DNA of 64,000 nt, taken from assembly GCA_026394055.1 (NCBI GenBank), contig JAPKYZ010000099.1, positions 62,001 through 126,000 of the forward strand, in the 5' to 3' direction. Below, piece after piece: positions 46,099 through 55,254 of this stretch. The notes under the pieces were generated by a model. The model did no database searches and was not told the origin of the DNA. It worked only from the letters and a program-made list of their open reading frames with translations. Each line of letters begins with the position of its first letter. Within the stretch, counting starts at the first letter, position 1. The stretch is from Acidobacteriota bacterium (GTDB taxonomy: Bacteria; Acidobacteriota; Terriglobia; Bryobacterales; Bryobacteraceae). Both the position numbers and the translations under genes were made by a program.

Positions 46099-49000
46099 AT
46101 GTCCAGAATCCGATTGACGACCATCTTCATCGCGGCGGTGGCCCTTTCGCCGCTCAGCGCCCAGACCTCGAAAGCTCTCATTTCGGGAACCGTCACCGAC
46201 TCCAGCGGCGCCGCCGTGGTGGGCGCCAAGATCACGATCACCGACGTCTCCCGCAATCAGGACTTCAAGGCAGACACCAACTCCTCCGGCGTGTACCGTG
46301 TCATCGAGCTCACGCCCGGCACCTACCGGGTCACCGCCGAAGCCACCGGCTTCCGCACCTACGTCCTGGAATCCTTGCGCCTTTCGACGCAGCAGAACGC
46401 GACGATCAACATCAAGCTCGATATCGGCGCAGTGACGGAACAGGTGCAGGTCACCGCCACCGGCCCGCTGCTCGAAACCTCAAACGCGACCCTAAGCACG
46501 GTGGTCGAAAACAAGAAGATCGTCGACCTGCCGCTGAATAACCGCAACATCTACTCGCTGCTGAAACTCGTGCCGGGCATCACGCCCTCGACGCCCAACA
46601 ACGCCGAAAGCGACTTCTTCACCTCCACCATCCGCTTCTCCATCAACGGCGGCAAAGAATCGCAAAATGACATTCAGCTCGATGGCGTCACGGCCATGGT
46701 GCAAAGCGACATCCAGGGCATCTATGGCGCCTCGGCGATCCCGTCGGTGGAAGGCATCCAGGAGTTCCGCGTGCAGACCAACTCCTACACGGCGGAGTAC
46801 GGCCGTTCCGGTGGCGGACAAGTGACCATGCTCACCAAGTCCGGCACCAACCAGTTCCACGGCTCGGCGTTTGAGTTTCTGCGCAACTCCGCGCTGGACT
46901 CCAAGAACTTCTTCCTCAACCGCAACAACGGCCGCAAAGCCTCGCTGCAGCAGCACCAATACGGCGTCAGCGCCGGCGGCCCGGTGATCAAGGACAAGAC
47001 GTTCTTTTTTGCTCTCTACGAAAAGAAGCTGGTCAAGTCCGGTAGCTTCTCCACCTTCACCGTTCCCACCTCCGCCGAACTGGGGGGCGACTTCTCGAAC
47101 ACGCGCAACGCCAACGGCGCCGTCCGGCCCATCTACGACCCCTTTACCACGCGCGTCAACCCCGACGATCCCAGCAAGTTCATCCGCACCCCCTTTGCCG
47201 GCAATCGCGTGCCGACGGCCATGATGGACCCGGTGGCGCTGAACGTCCTGAAGCTCTACCCCGCCCAGAATCAGGTGGGCGCTCTCAACACCAACGTCAA
47301 CAATCTGGCCATCCAGAAAGTGCCGCAGTCGCCCACGGACCGCGTCGACTTCAAGGTCGATCACAACTTCAGCCAGAACCGCCGCATGTTCGTCCGCTAC
47401 AACCGCTTCAAGCAAGCCACCGCCGCCGCTGACTTCTGGGATAACGGCGCTGCGCCTTCGGACGGCATCATGTACTGGGGCTCGCACAACGCGGCCATTG
47501 ATTACACCGAAACCATCGGCTCCGGCACCGTCATCAACATTCGCGGTGGCTTGAGCCTGTTTGATGCCTGGCGTCCGGCCTTCACCTATGGCTACGACGT
47601 CACCAAGCTGGGCCTGCCACAGTCACTGCAGGACGTCACGCTGAAGACCGGTGCGCCGCGCATTCCCCGCTTCGACATCCAGGAGTTCAACTCCATCGGG
47701 CCCAACAACGGCTCCACCTACCAGAGCAACAACGTCTCCTACACCGTGGTCGGCAACCTGTCGAAGATCTCCGGACGGCACAGCATGAAGTTCGGTGCGG
47801 AATGGCGCACCTTCGGCCTGGGCTTCGCCCAGTTCGGCAGCTCCCCAGGCAACTTCTCCTTCACCCGCGCCATGACCCAAGGGCCCGACCCGCGTGTGGC
47901 GGGCAACGGTGTGGGCTTGGCCTCGTTCCTGCTTGGCACCGGCACCAGCGGCTCCGCTACGCACCGCATTAAACCGGCCGACCTCAGCCGCTACTACGCC
48001 ATCTATGCGCAGGACGAATTCAAGGTCAACCATCGGCTCACGTTGAACTACGGCCTCCGCTGGGAGATCGAAGGGTCCAATACCGAACGCTACGATCAAC
48101 AGACGCTGATGGATCCCTACGCCAAGAATCCCTTGTCCGACAAGACCGGGCTCGACCTGCGCGGCATCTATCTGTTCTCAGGCGACGACCAGACGGCTGG
48201 CCGCCGGGGTGTGCGGCCCGCTGAACACAAGTTCAACCCGCGCTTCGGCATCGCCTATCAGCTGAACGCCAAGACGGTGATTCGCACCGGCTATGGCATC
48301 TTCTACGGCGTGCCCAAGTTCGCCGCCACCGACCGTTGGACCGGCGCCCCGTATGCTTCTACTACGCCCTGGAATGCGACGCTCGACCAGGTCAACCCCA
48401 CCAACTTGCTCCGCAACCCGTTCCCGCAGGGCTATGTGCTGCCCACCGGCCGAGCCCTGGGAGCCATGTCCGGCGTCGGCTTCGGCCTGAACTCCGCCTG
48501 GGCCGACGTCATGAAGACCCCCTATAACCAGCAGTGGAACTTCAGCATCCAGCGCCACATCACCAACTCGATGATGATCGAGGTCTCTTATGCCGGCAAC
48601 AAGGGGACGCACAACGAACTGGCGCAAGGTGACCTGGGCCAGCTCCGGCCGGAACAGCTGACGCCCGCCAACAATCTCCTCACGCTGGTCCCCAACCCGT
48701 TCTTCGGCTTGATCGACCCGGCCAGCACTCTGGGCTCGGCCACCATTCAGCGCGGTCGCCTGCTGCGCGGTCAGTACGCTCAATTCACGTCCGTCGGTCC
48801 CAGCGCGCCCGCCTGGGGCAACTCCAGCTACCACGGCATGCAGACCCGTTTTGAACGCCGCTTCGGCGGCGGGGCCAGCATGGGCGTGGCCTATACCTGG
48901 TCCAAGTCGATGGCCGATTCCTCGGACGGCATCTGGAACGACGGGCAGGGCACTCTCCGCAACTGGTTCTGCCGCGCCTGCGAAAAGTCGCTCAGCTCCT

Positions 49001-49551
49001 ACGACATTCCCCACCGCCTGGTCGTGAACTTCAACTACGAACTGCCCTTCGGCAAAGGTCATCGCTGGGGTTCCAGCATGCATTGGCTGGCCAACAGCGT
49101 CCTGGGTGGCTGGCAGACCAACGGCGTCTTCACCATCAACTCCGGCCAGCCGCTGATCTTCAGCCAGACGACAAACAACAGCTTCTCCTTCGGCGGCTAC
49201 CAGCGCCCCGATGCCGTCGGTGGCGACGCTCGCGTCGACGTTCGCACCATCGACCGTTGGTACGACACCACCCAGTTCAAGGTGGCCAAGGATTACACCT
49301 TTGGCAACTTGGGCCGCACCCATAGCAACCTCCGCAGCGACTTCACCCGCGGCTTGGATTTCTCCATGTTCAAGAACACGCAGATCCGGGAACGGCTCAA
49401 CGTCCAGTTCCGTGCCGAAGCGTTCAACCTCACCAACACTCCGGTGTTTAGTGCTCCTAACAACAACGTCGAATCCCCGGCCTTCGGCACGGTGACCGGC
49501 CAAAGCAACGGCCCCCGCACCATCCAGTTCGGGCTGAAGCTGCTGTTTTAG
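46099..49551 (+). CDS. Oar-like TonB-dependent outer-membrane receptor
   Basis: A protein of 1,150 residues: signal peptide (RLTTIFIAAVALSPLSAQ), carboxypeptidase-regulatory-like domain (ISGTVTDSSGAAVVGAKITI, to about residue 110), plug (LPLNNRNIYSLLKLVPGI; AEYGRSGGGQVTMLTKSG) and a barrel ending IQFGLKLLF. It is the largest of the three Oar-like paralogues here. Barrel segments such as RGGLSLFDAWRP and NYGLRWEIEGSN are typical of the family. Substrate unknown. It follows the giant gene in the same direction after 238 nt with its own promoter candidate, so co-expression is possible but an operon is not evident. Confidence 0.9.
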   Translation: MSRIRLTTIFIAAVALSPLSAQTSKALISGTVTDSSGAAVVGAKITITDVSRNQDFKADTNSSGVYRVIELTPGTYRVTAEATGFRTYVLESLRLSTQQNATINIKLDIGAVTEQVQVTATGPLLETSNATLSTVVENKKIVDLPLNNRNIYSLLKLVPGITPSTPNNAESDFFTSTIRFSINGGKESQNDIQLDGVTAMVQSDIQGIYGASAIPSVEGIQEFRVQTNSYTAEYGRSGGGQVTMLTKSGTNQFHGSAFEFLRNSALDSKNFFLNRNNGRKASLQQHQYGVSAGGPVIKDKTFFFALYEKKLVKSGSFSTFTVPTSAELGGDFSNTRNANGAVRPIYDPFTTRVNPDDPSKFIRTPFAGNRVPTAMMDPVALNVLKLYPAQNQVGALNTNVNNLAIQKVPQSPTDRVDFKVDHNFSQNRRMFVRYNRFKQATAAADFWDNGAAPSDGIMYWGSHNAAIDYTETIGSGTVINIRGGLSLFDAWRPAFTYGYDVTKLGLPQSLQDVTLKTGAPRIPRFDIQEFNSIGPNNGSTYQSNNVSYTVVGNLSKISGRHSMKFGAEWRTFGLGFAQFGSSPGNFSFTRAMTQGPDPRVAGNGVGLASFLLGTGTSGSATHRIKPADLSRYYAIYAQDEFKVNHRLTLNYGLRWEIEGSNTERYDQQTLMDPYAKNPLSDKTGLDLRGIYLFSGDDQTAGRRGVRPAEHKFNPRFGIAYQLNAKTVIRTGYGIFYGVPKFAATDRWTGAPYASTTPWNATLDQVNPTNLLRNPFPQGYVLPTGRALGAMSGVGFGLNSAWADVMKTPYNQQWNFSIQRHITNSMMIEVSYAGNKGTHNELAQGDLGQLRPEQLTPANNLLTLVPNPFFGLIDPASTLGSATIQRGRLLRGQYAQFTSVGPSAPAWGNSSYHGMQTRFERRFGGGASMGVAYTWSKSMADSSDGIWNDGQGTLRNWFCRACEKSLSSYDIPHRLVVNFNYELPFGKGHRWGSSMHWLANSVLGGWQTNGVFTINSGQPLIFSQTTNNSFSFGGYQRPDAVGGDARVDVRTIDRWYDTTQFKVAKDYTFGNLGRTHSNLRSDFTRGLDFSMFKNTQIRERLNVQFRAEAFNLTNTPVFSAPNNNVESPAFGTVTGQSNGPRTIQFGLKLLF

Positions 49552-49608
49552 TGACGTGAGGGTTTAAGGTGAGCTGGGTCTCCGGACTCAGTTCACCGGC
49601 CTGCGATT

Positions 49609-49684
<76 letters not shown>

Positions 49685-49723
49685 GCCGATGAAAATGCAG
49701 CGCTTATGGCACCCACAAACGCT

Positions 49724-49729
49724 ATCATA
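49724..49729 (-). promoter_or_regulatory. Candidate -10 box for the tRNA gene
   Basis: TATGAT on the minus strand, about 39 nt before the mature tRNA 5' end. The -35 region is weak (AAACAG-like). Confidence 0.35.
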
Positions 49730-49801
49730 TCCGGCAGTCCGCTGGCTGTTTGACGGCACTCTAAAGCGGCACGGTGGTTGGGTGGGCGCGGGCTCCGGTC
49801 T

Positions 49802-50230
49802 CTAGCGATCCAGCTTTCTGACCATCAGAAAACAGTTCCAGCCGTCCCGCCGCTCGTAGCGCGTCTCGTCCATCATTTTGCGGACCATCAGGATGCCCAG
49901 GCCGCCGGGCTTGCGTTCTTCGAGCGTGGCGTGGATGTTGGGGGGCGGATACTCGGTGGGGTTGAAGGGTTCGCCGCGGTCTTCGATCTCGATGCGGGCT
50001 TCGGCTGGCGTCACCCAGACCTGGACGCGGATCGCTTCACCGTCGCCCGATACCTTGCCATGCCGCACAACGTTGGTGAGCATCTCTTCGACGGCGATGT
50101 TCAAGTCAGCCTCGACGTCCGGCTCCAGGCCCAACTCCACCCAAAGCCCGGCCAGAGCTTCGATGGCCCCGTCCACTTCGGCGCGGTCATTGCGGAGCAG
50201 GAACTGACGCTCGTGATGCGGGGCGTTCAT
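49802..50230 (-). CDS. RsbW/anti-sigma-type serine kinase (HATPase_c_2)
   Basis: A protein of about 142 residues with a GHKL-type ATPase fold: N-box NIAVEEMLTNVVRHG, G1 box EDRGEPFN and G2 box GGLGILMVRKMMD. Proteins of this type phosphorylate an anti-sigma-factor antagonist or bind a sigma factor, and so control stress responses. No partner STAS protein or sigma factor is adjacent. The ATG at 50230 is the first with a family-like start (HERQFLLRND); the frame is open to 50356 with an Arg/Gly-rich extension. Ribosome binding site weak. Confidence 0.82.
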   Translation of the reverse strand: MNAPHHERQFLLRNDRAEVDGAIEALAGLWVELGLEPDVEADLNIAVEEMLTNVVRHGKVSGDGEAIRVQVWVTPAEARIEIEDRGEPFNPTEYPPPNIHATLEERKPGGLGILMVRKMMDETRYERRDGWNCFLMVRKLDR

Positions 50231-50356
50231 AGGGCGAACCGCACAGCCGTGACCCGGCGGTCCAGCAACTAGTGTAGTGTTTTCCCCCTGCTTCCGCAGT
50301 TGCCCGTGGGGATTGCGGACGGCCCGCAAACTGCCGGCGGGCCGCCCTTTGGTCAA

Positions 50357-51232
50357 CTAAAGCAACGGCAGCAAGGATGGCCGGGCAAACTGTTCCAGCG
50401 TGGTCGGGGTGCGAACTGCTTCCGGTAGCGGTGCGCCATAGGGGCCGTCGGGGCGGTTGAAGTCCTCGAACAACTCGATGAAGTAACGGATGGCGTCCTC
50501 TGAGGCGCCCAAGCCGCGGAATACATCACCCAATGCCGCCGGGGGCACCGCCACCCATTCCAGCGGCCGGCCGGTCACCTCGCTCAAGCGGGCCGCAATC
50601 TCGTGTCCGGTGAGAATATCCGGTCCAATCAAGGGGACAAAGCCGGAAGCGGCCTCCGCCGCAGTCAGCGCCTGCGCGGCATAGCGGCCGATATCCACGG
50701 TGGAGATCAAGGGCAGGGGAATGTCCGCGCCGATCGCGACATACAGCTTCCCCTGATCCTTAATACTGCCCGCCTGGGCCAGCAGGTTTTCCATAAACCA
50801 GCCCGGGCGCAGGTTCAGCGTCGTAGCGCCGGTGAGGTTCAGGGCTTTCTCGGTGATGGCGAATCTGTGGACAAAGCCCCTCGGTTGGGGCATTTGAGCG
50901 CCCAAAGCGGACAGATGCACTACTCGCGCCACGCCGTTGGCTTGGATAGCCGCCGCAGCGTTGGCGGTGATCTGGTCCTGCCACGCCGCCACGTCCGGTA
51001 CGGCCAACTGCGGTGGCGTCAGCCAGAACAGCCCGTCCGCTCCGGCTGTGGCCCGGCGCACGAAGTCGGCATCTTCCAGTTCTCCCACCACCGCCTCCGC
51101 CCCTTGCCGGACCAGTGCCTCCACCTTGGCCGGTTGCCGCACCATCACCCGCACTTCATGTCCAGCTTCCAGCAACGCCTGTGCCGCCGCGCTTCCGATG
51201 TTGCCGGTCGCGCCGGCTACTGTGATCTTCAT
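50357..51232 (-). CDS. NmrA-like NAD(P)-binding family protein
   Basis: A protein of about 291 residues starting with a Rossmann motif (KITVAGATGNIGS) and typical NmrA/QOR2-type features: VRVMVRQPAKVEAL, GELEDADFVRRATAGADGLFWLTPP, VHLSALGAQ and TLNLRPGWFMENLL. The classical catalytic YxxxK of short-chain dehydrogenases is not evident, so it may be a redox sensor or a reductase acting on quinones. It is divergent from an AraC-type regulator with a 34-nt gap, which suggests it is that regulator's target. ATG at 51232 follows TACCAT by 6 nt; the frame opens at 51415 inside the regulator. Confidence 0.85.
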   Translation of the reverse strand: MKITVAGATGNIGSAAAQALLEAGHEVRVMVRQPAKVEALVRQGAEAVVGELEDADFVRRATAGADGLFWLTPPQLAVPDVAAWQDQITANAAAAIQANGVARVVHLSALGAQMPQPRGFVHRFAITEKALNLTGATTLNLRPGWFMENLLAQAGSIKDQGKLYVAIGADIPLPLISTVDIGRYAAQALTAAEAASGFVPLIGPDILTGHEIAARLSEVTGRPLEWVAVPPAALGDVFRGLGASEDAIRYFIELFEDFNRPDGPYGAPLPEAVRTPTTLEQFARPSLLPLL

Positions 51233-51238
51233 AGCCTG

Positions 51239-51244
51239 ATGGTA
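51239..51244 (-). promoter_or_regulatory. Candidate -10 box for the NmrA-like gene, likely leaderless
   Basis: TACCAT on the minus strand ends 6 nt before the ATG at 51232. It lies within the 34-nt divergent intergenic region, where the AraC-type regulator could bind. Confidence 0.35.
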
Positions 51245-51266
51245 GGCTGGAATCGATGGCCGATCA

Positions 51267-52235
51267 ATGCGCATAGATCCAGAAATCATTGCCGAAACGC
51301 CAGCAGACGCTCTCTCCTCGGTACTCGAATCGATTCGCCTGCGATCGCACTTCTTTGGCCTGAACGAGATGGTGCGGCCCTGGGGAGTCGTGATTGGGCG
51401 GCAGCCTTCGATCATCTTTCACGTGCAGATCGAGGGGCGGTCGGAGCTGGAGCTAGATGGCGGGGCGGAGCGAGTTTGGCTCGAAGCGGGCGATGTGGCC
51501 CTGATTACGCATGGCCACCCCCACACTCTGCGGCATGGTCCGTCCGCCCATGACGAACCACTGGAGGCGTTGCTCGCGCGGGCCAGCCGGCCCGGCACGC
51601 TCCGGAACCGGCCCGGTCCCACCAGTGAGCGTTTTCTCTGCGGCGGCTTCACGCTCGAGGACGGGCTCAGCCATCCGCTGCTGCGCGCACTGCCGGATCT
51701 GATCGTGCTGCCGCCGGTGGGGCGCGAACCATGGCTGGAATCGACGCTGCAGTTTATCGCCAGCGAAGCGGCCCATGGCGCCGCCGGAGCCAGCACCGTC
51801 ATCCGGCGACTGGTGGACGTTCTGCTCATCCAGTGTTTCCGGCAGTACTTTCGCCAAAATGCGGGCTCCCAAGGAGGCGCGCCTTCCTGGATACGTGGCT
51901 TAGGTGATCCGCAGCTCGCGCGGGCACTGACGGCCATTCATCGCGCGCCGGAAAAGCCCTGGACGGTGGAGCAGCTGGCCGCTGAAGCGGGGTTGTCCCG
52001 CTCCGGTTTTGCGGCCCGGTTCAGCCTGCTGGTGGGCCAGACTCCGGCTGAGTATCTCACCGCCTGGCGCATGCACCGCGGCGCCGAACTGCTGCGTAAA
52101 ACGCAATTGGGCTTGGCGGAGATCAGCCTCCGGGCGGGGTACGAGTCGGAAGCCGCCTTCAGCCGCGCCTTTCGTCGCGTGCACGGCATTGCCCCTGGCC
52201 GGTTCCGCCGTCTGGATTTGGCGCGGGCCAGCTAG
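51267..52235 (+). CDS. AraC-family transcriptional regulator with cupin sensor
   Basis: A protein of 322 residues. The N-terminal cupin (about residues 20-180, AraC_binding/cupin_6-like: WGVVIGRQPSIIFHVQIEG, LEAGDVALITHGHPHTLRH) would sense a small molecule; the C-terminal AraC-type DNA-binding domain has two helix-turn-helix motifs (VEQLAAEAGLSRSGFAARF and EISLRAGYESEAAFSRAFRR). It is divergent from the NmrA-like gene with only 34 nt between start codons, the usual arrangement for a local regulator and its target. The effector is unknown. Confidence 0.88.
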   Translation: MRIDPEIIAETPADALSSVLESIRLRSHFFGLNEMVRPWGVVIGRQPSIIFHVQIEGRSELELDGGAERVWLEAGDVALITHGHPHTLRHGPSAHDEPLEALLARASRPGTLRNRPGPTSERFLCGGFTLEDGLSHPLLRALPDLIVLPPVGREPWLESTLQFIASEAAHGAAGASTVIRRLVDVLLIQCFRQYFRQNAGSQGGAPSWIRGLGDPQLARALTAIHRAPEKPWTVEQLAAEAGLSRSGFAARFSLLVGQTPAEYLTAWRMHRGAELLRKTQLGLAEISLRAGYESEAAFSRAFRRVHGIAPGRFRRLDLARAS

Positions 52236-52241
52236 CCCGCC

Positions 52242-53771
52242 TTAGCGGCCGGCGATCTCCACCCAATGCAGCTTGCCCGGCTGCCCGCCCCGTAAGTCGA
52301 TCACTGCTGTACCGGTCACCGGCTGCGGCAGGCGCCAACAATCGAAGCCTTTCACGGGTCCCGGCTTCATCGCTTCCACGCGGCCAGCGGAGGCACACCG
52401 TTCGCCATTCACACGCAGCTCCGCCACGCTGCCGCCTTCCAGCTCCAGCCGGACCTGGCCTTCGCTCAACTTCGGACCCACCGCCAGCCGGAACGACGTC
52501 CACTGCCCGGCCTCCAGCACCTTCGGCAGCGCAGCGGGCGTCGGATCACCGGGCGCCATCGTATCGGGGTACGTCACGATGTGCCGCCGCGGCTTGCCTG
52601 CCAGCGTCTCCAGGCGCCCGCATTGCCGCAACAGAGCCGGATAGTTGGCGCGATCCGGCATCTCAGTTTCCGAATCCATGTAGTTGAACAGATAGACGCG
52701 ATCCGCCCCCCGCTGCAGCATCGCCGCCGCTGCGCCGCGCACGGTTTCAAGCGAATTGAACTGCAGCGGGCGGTACGCATGATACGGCCGCAACAGCAGC
52801 TCCAGGCCCGCCGCCAGTGTCACCTTGTCGCCCGCTAGCCGTCGCCATAGCTCGATCGGAATGTCGGTGTCGATGCTGGCCCAAAACGGCGTCGCCACCA
52901 GCAGCTGCACCAGCCCCTCCCGCGCCCACAGCGCCCCATCCATGCCCAACCCCATCGCCGCTTGCGGCCGCGAGGTCACCCGTGCACCCAGCTGGATCCG
53001 GTGTCCGCGCTTGCCCTCCCATTGGTCGAGCAGCCGCCGCGTCCGCCGCACAAACTCCGTCAGCAGCGGCGCGCCCTCGGCCTCCAACCCGGGCCGGAAG
53101 TGGAAGCCAAACCGCATCCAGTCCAGCTCCAGGCCATCAAAGTCGTAGCGCTGGCAGTATTCCTCGATCAGCCGGAAATGATAAGCCCGCACCTCCGCGT
53201 GCGCAAAATCAAACGCCCGATCCCGCCAGTCCACTTCGCGCCAGGGCACGCGCCGGAACTCGGGGTGCTGTCGCCAGAAGGTCGAGTGCATGAAGCTTTC
53301 CGGATCGTCCACGTTGTGCAGATCGTTCATCCGCATCGAGATCCACGGCGACAGCCCCTTTGCCCGCGCCCGGCCGATCCAGAGCGTATAAGGGTCAATC
53401 TTGCGCTGCGCCAGGTCCCAAGCCGTGTGGACCCACCGGCGCGAACTCGCCCGCGCCGCGGCCGGTGTTGACCGGAACAGCGGCTGATCATCCGGCCCAT
53501 CGGGTTGGTAGCCCTTCCAGATCGGATCCCAGGCGTCGCTCGCAAAACTGGTGCGCTGCGAATTGGCCGATAGCATCAGCTCCCGCACCTGGGTGCCACC
53601 GTACTGGTCGACAAACGAAGCGATCTGCTCCGCCGTCAGCTTCTGCCCTGCGCGCGAGAAGAACCAGTGGCTGTTATCTTCGTTGAGACATAAGGCAGTA
53701 GGCGCCGCCGGAGCCGCGGTCGCCCGCGCTCCAGCCGCCAGAGGGAGAGGGAAAATTTCGCGGCGGGTCAA
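52242..53771 (-). CDS. Glycosidase-like TIM-barrel protein, exported
   Basis: A protein of about 509 residues beginning with a Tat-like leader (TRREIFPLPLAAGARATAAPA). A TIM barrel follows, with RAKGLSPWISMRMNDLHN, FDFAHAEVRAYHFRLIEEY and the strand-end YDFDGLELDWMRFGF, whose acidic pair resembles catalytic residues of the GH-like (GHL10/DUF4838-type) superfamily. A C-terminal beta-sandwich (about residues 410-505) could be a carbohydrate-binding module. Substrate unknown. The only start near the leader is TTG at 53771, 8 nt after GATAAG; no ATG is available there. It is convergent with the AraC-type gene, and divergent from cysS. Confidence 0.65.
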   Translation of the reverse strand: MTRREIFPLPLAAGARATAAPAAPTALCLNEDNSHWFFSRAGQKLTAEQIASFVDQYGGTQVRELMLSANSQRTSFASDAWDPIWKGYQPDGPDDQPLFRSTPAAARASSRRWVHTAWDLAQRKIDPYTLWIGRARAKGLSPWISMRMNDLHNVDDPESFMHSTFWRQHPEFRRVPWREVDWRDRAFDFAHAEVRAYHFRLIEEYCQRYDFDGLELDWMRFGFHFRPGLEAEGAPLLTEFVRRTRRLLDQWEGKRGHRIQLGARVTSRPQAAMGLGMDGALWAREGLVQLLVATPFWASIDTDIPIELWRRLAGDKVTLAAGLELLLRPYHAYRPLQFNSLETVRGAAAAMLQRGADRVYLFNYMDSETEMPDRANYPALLRQCGRLETLAGKPRRHIVTYPDTMAPGDPTPAALPKVLEAGQWTSFRLAVGPKLSEGQVRLELEGGSVAELRVNGERCASAGRVEAMKPGPVKGFDCWRLPQPVTGTAVIDLRGGQPGKLHWVEIAGR

Positions 53772-53779
53772 TGGTGCAG

Positions 53780-53785
53780 CTTATC
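53780..53785 (-). promoter_or_regulatory. Candidate -10 box for the glycosidase-like gene, likely leaderless
   Basis: GATAAG on the minus strand ends 8 nt before the TTG start at 53771. Confidence 0.3.
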
Positions 53786-53847
53786 GCATCGCCCGTTAGG
53801 CGGGAAATTGGGCCGCCCTGCTACGATGGAGGTCTCCCAGCGCCCCG

Positions 53848-55248
53848 ATGTCTCTACGCTTTTACAACAGTCTGACCCAACAGGTCGAGGAGTTTACGTC
53901 GATGGACGGCAAGTCCGTCCGCATGTACTCTTGCGGGCCCACGGTCTACAATTTTGCCCACATCGGCAATCTCCGGACTTTCACCTTTGTCGACCTGCTC
54001 CGGCGTGTCCTCGCCGCCCGCGGCTACACGTTGAACCACGTGATGAACATCACCGACGTCGACGATAAGATCATCCGCGACGCCACCAAGGCCGGCAAAT
54101 CGTTAACCGAGTTCACTCGCCACTACGAAGCCGCCTTCCTCGACGACATCGCTGAGCTGCGCCTGCAGCAGCCGGAAAAGCTGGTCCGCGCCACCGAGCA
54201 CATCCCCGACATGGTCAGCTTCATTGAGCAGCTGATGGCCAAGGGCATCGCTTACGAAAGCCAGGGCAGCACCTACTTTTCGATCAACAAGTTCCCCGGC
54301 TACGGCAAGCTTTCGCACAAGGACATGGGTGGCCTGAAGAGCGGCGCGCGTGTTGATTCCGACGAGTACGACAAGGAAAATGCCAGCGACTTTGTGCTCT
54401 GGAAGGCCAAAAAGGAAGGCGAAGTCTTCTGGGAAACGCCCATCGGCGATGGCCGCCCCGGCTGGCACATTGAATGCTCCTGCATGGCGATGAAGCACCT
54501 GGGCGAAACGCTGGACATCCACACCGGTGGCATCGACCTGCAGTTCCCGCACCACGAAAACGAGATCGCCCAATCGGAAGCCTTAAGCGGCAAGCCGTTC
54601 TCGCGCTTCTGGCTGCACTCGGAACACTTGTCGGTGGATTGGACCAAGATGTCCAAGTCGCTGGGCAATATCTACACGCTGCGTGACCTGAAAGGCATGG
54701 GCTACACGCCCGAAGCTCTGCGGTATCTGCTGGCGTCGGTGCCCTATCGCAAGAAGCTGAACTTCACCTTCGATGGCCTGAAGGCGGCGCAGACCTCCAT
54801 TGAGCGCCTGCGCAACTACCAGCTGCGCCTCGAAACCGCGCAGTTCGGCTCTGGCCTGAATGCGGCTCTTGAAGAACGCAGCGCCCAAGCGGCGAAGACG
54901 TTCGATGAATCGCTCGATGATGATCTGAACACCGCAGAGGCACTGGCCGCCGTATTCGAGTTTGTCCGTGACACCAACAGTGCCATGGATGCGGGCGAGT
55001 TCCTGGCTGGCAACATCGCGGGCGCCCGCCAACTGCTGGCCAAGTTCGACGCCATCTTTGACGTCCTCCAGGCCAAGCAGGAGGCTGGTGGCATCTCCGA
55101 CGCGGAAGTGGAGCAACTGGTGGCCGAACGCACCGCCGCCAAGAAGGCCCGCAACTTCAAAAGGTCCGATGAGATTCGAAACCAGCTGGCGGAGCTGGGC
55201 GTCATTCTCGAAGACACCAAAGATGGTGTCCGTTGGAAAAGAAAGTAA
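53848..55248 (+). CDS. cysS: Cysteinyl-tRNA synthetase
   Basis: A protein of 466 residues that attaches cysteine to tRNA-Cys. The zinc-ligand Cys29 in YSCGPTVYN, the HIGN signature (residues 38-41), [11 protein letters not shown], the second zinc region [31 protein letters not shown] and KMSKSLGN are all present; length is normal for the bacterial enzyme. The C-terminal segment [19 protein letters not shown] is the typical anticodon-binding end. ATG at 53848 is chosen by homology; GGAGG lies about 15 nt upstream, further than usual. The downstream cystathionine-lyase gene starts 6 nt after the stop, so both are likely co-transcribed in a sulfur amino acid context. Confidence 0.97.
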   Translation: MSLRFYNSLTQQVEEFTSMDGKSVRMYSCGPTVYNFAHIGNLRTFTFVDLLRRVLAARGYTLNHVMNITDVDDKIIRDATKAGKSLTEFTRHYEAAFLDDIAELRLQQPEKLVRATEHIPDMVSFIEQLMAKGIAYESQGSTYFSINKFPGYGKLSHKDMGGLKSGARVDSDEYDKENASDFVLWKAKKEGEVFWETPIGDGRPGWHIECSCMAMKHLGETLDIHTGGIDLQFPHHENEIAQSEALSGKPFSRFWLHSEHLSVDWTKMSKSLGNIYTLRDLKGMGYTPEALRYLLASVPYRKKLNFTFDGLKAAQTSIERLRNYQLRLETAQFGSGLNAALEERSAQAAKTFDESLDDDLNTAEALAAVFEFVRDTNSAMDAGEFLAGNIAGARQLLAKFDAIFDVLQAKQEAGGISDAEVEQLVAERTAAKKARNFKRSDEIRNQLAELGVILEDTKDGVRWKRK

Positions 55249-55254
55249 AAACTC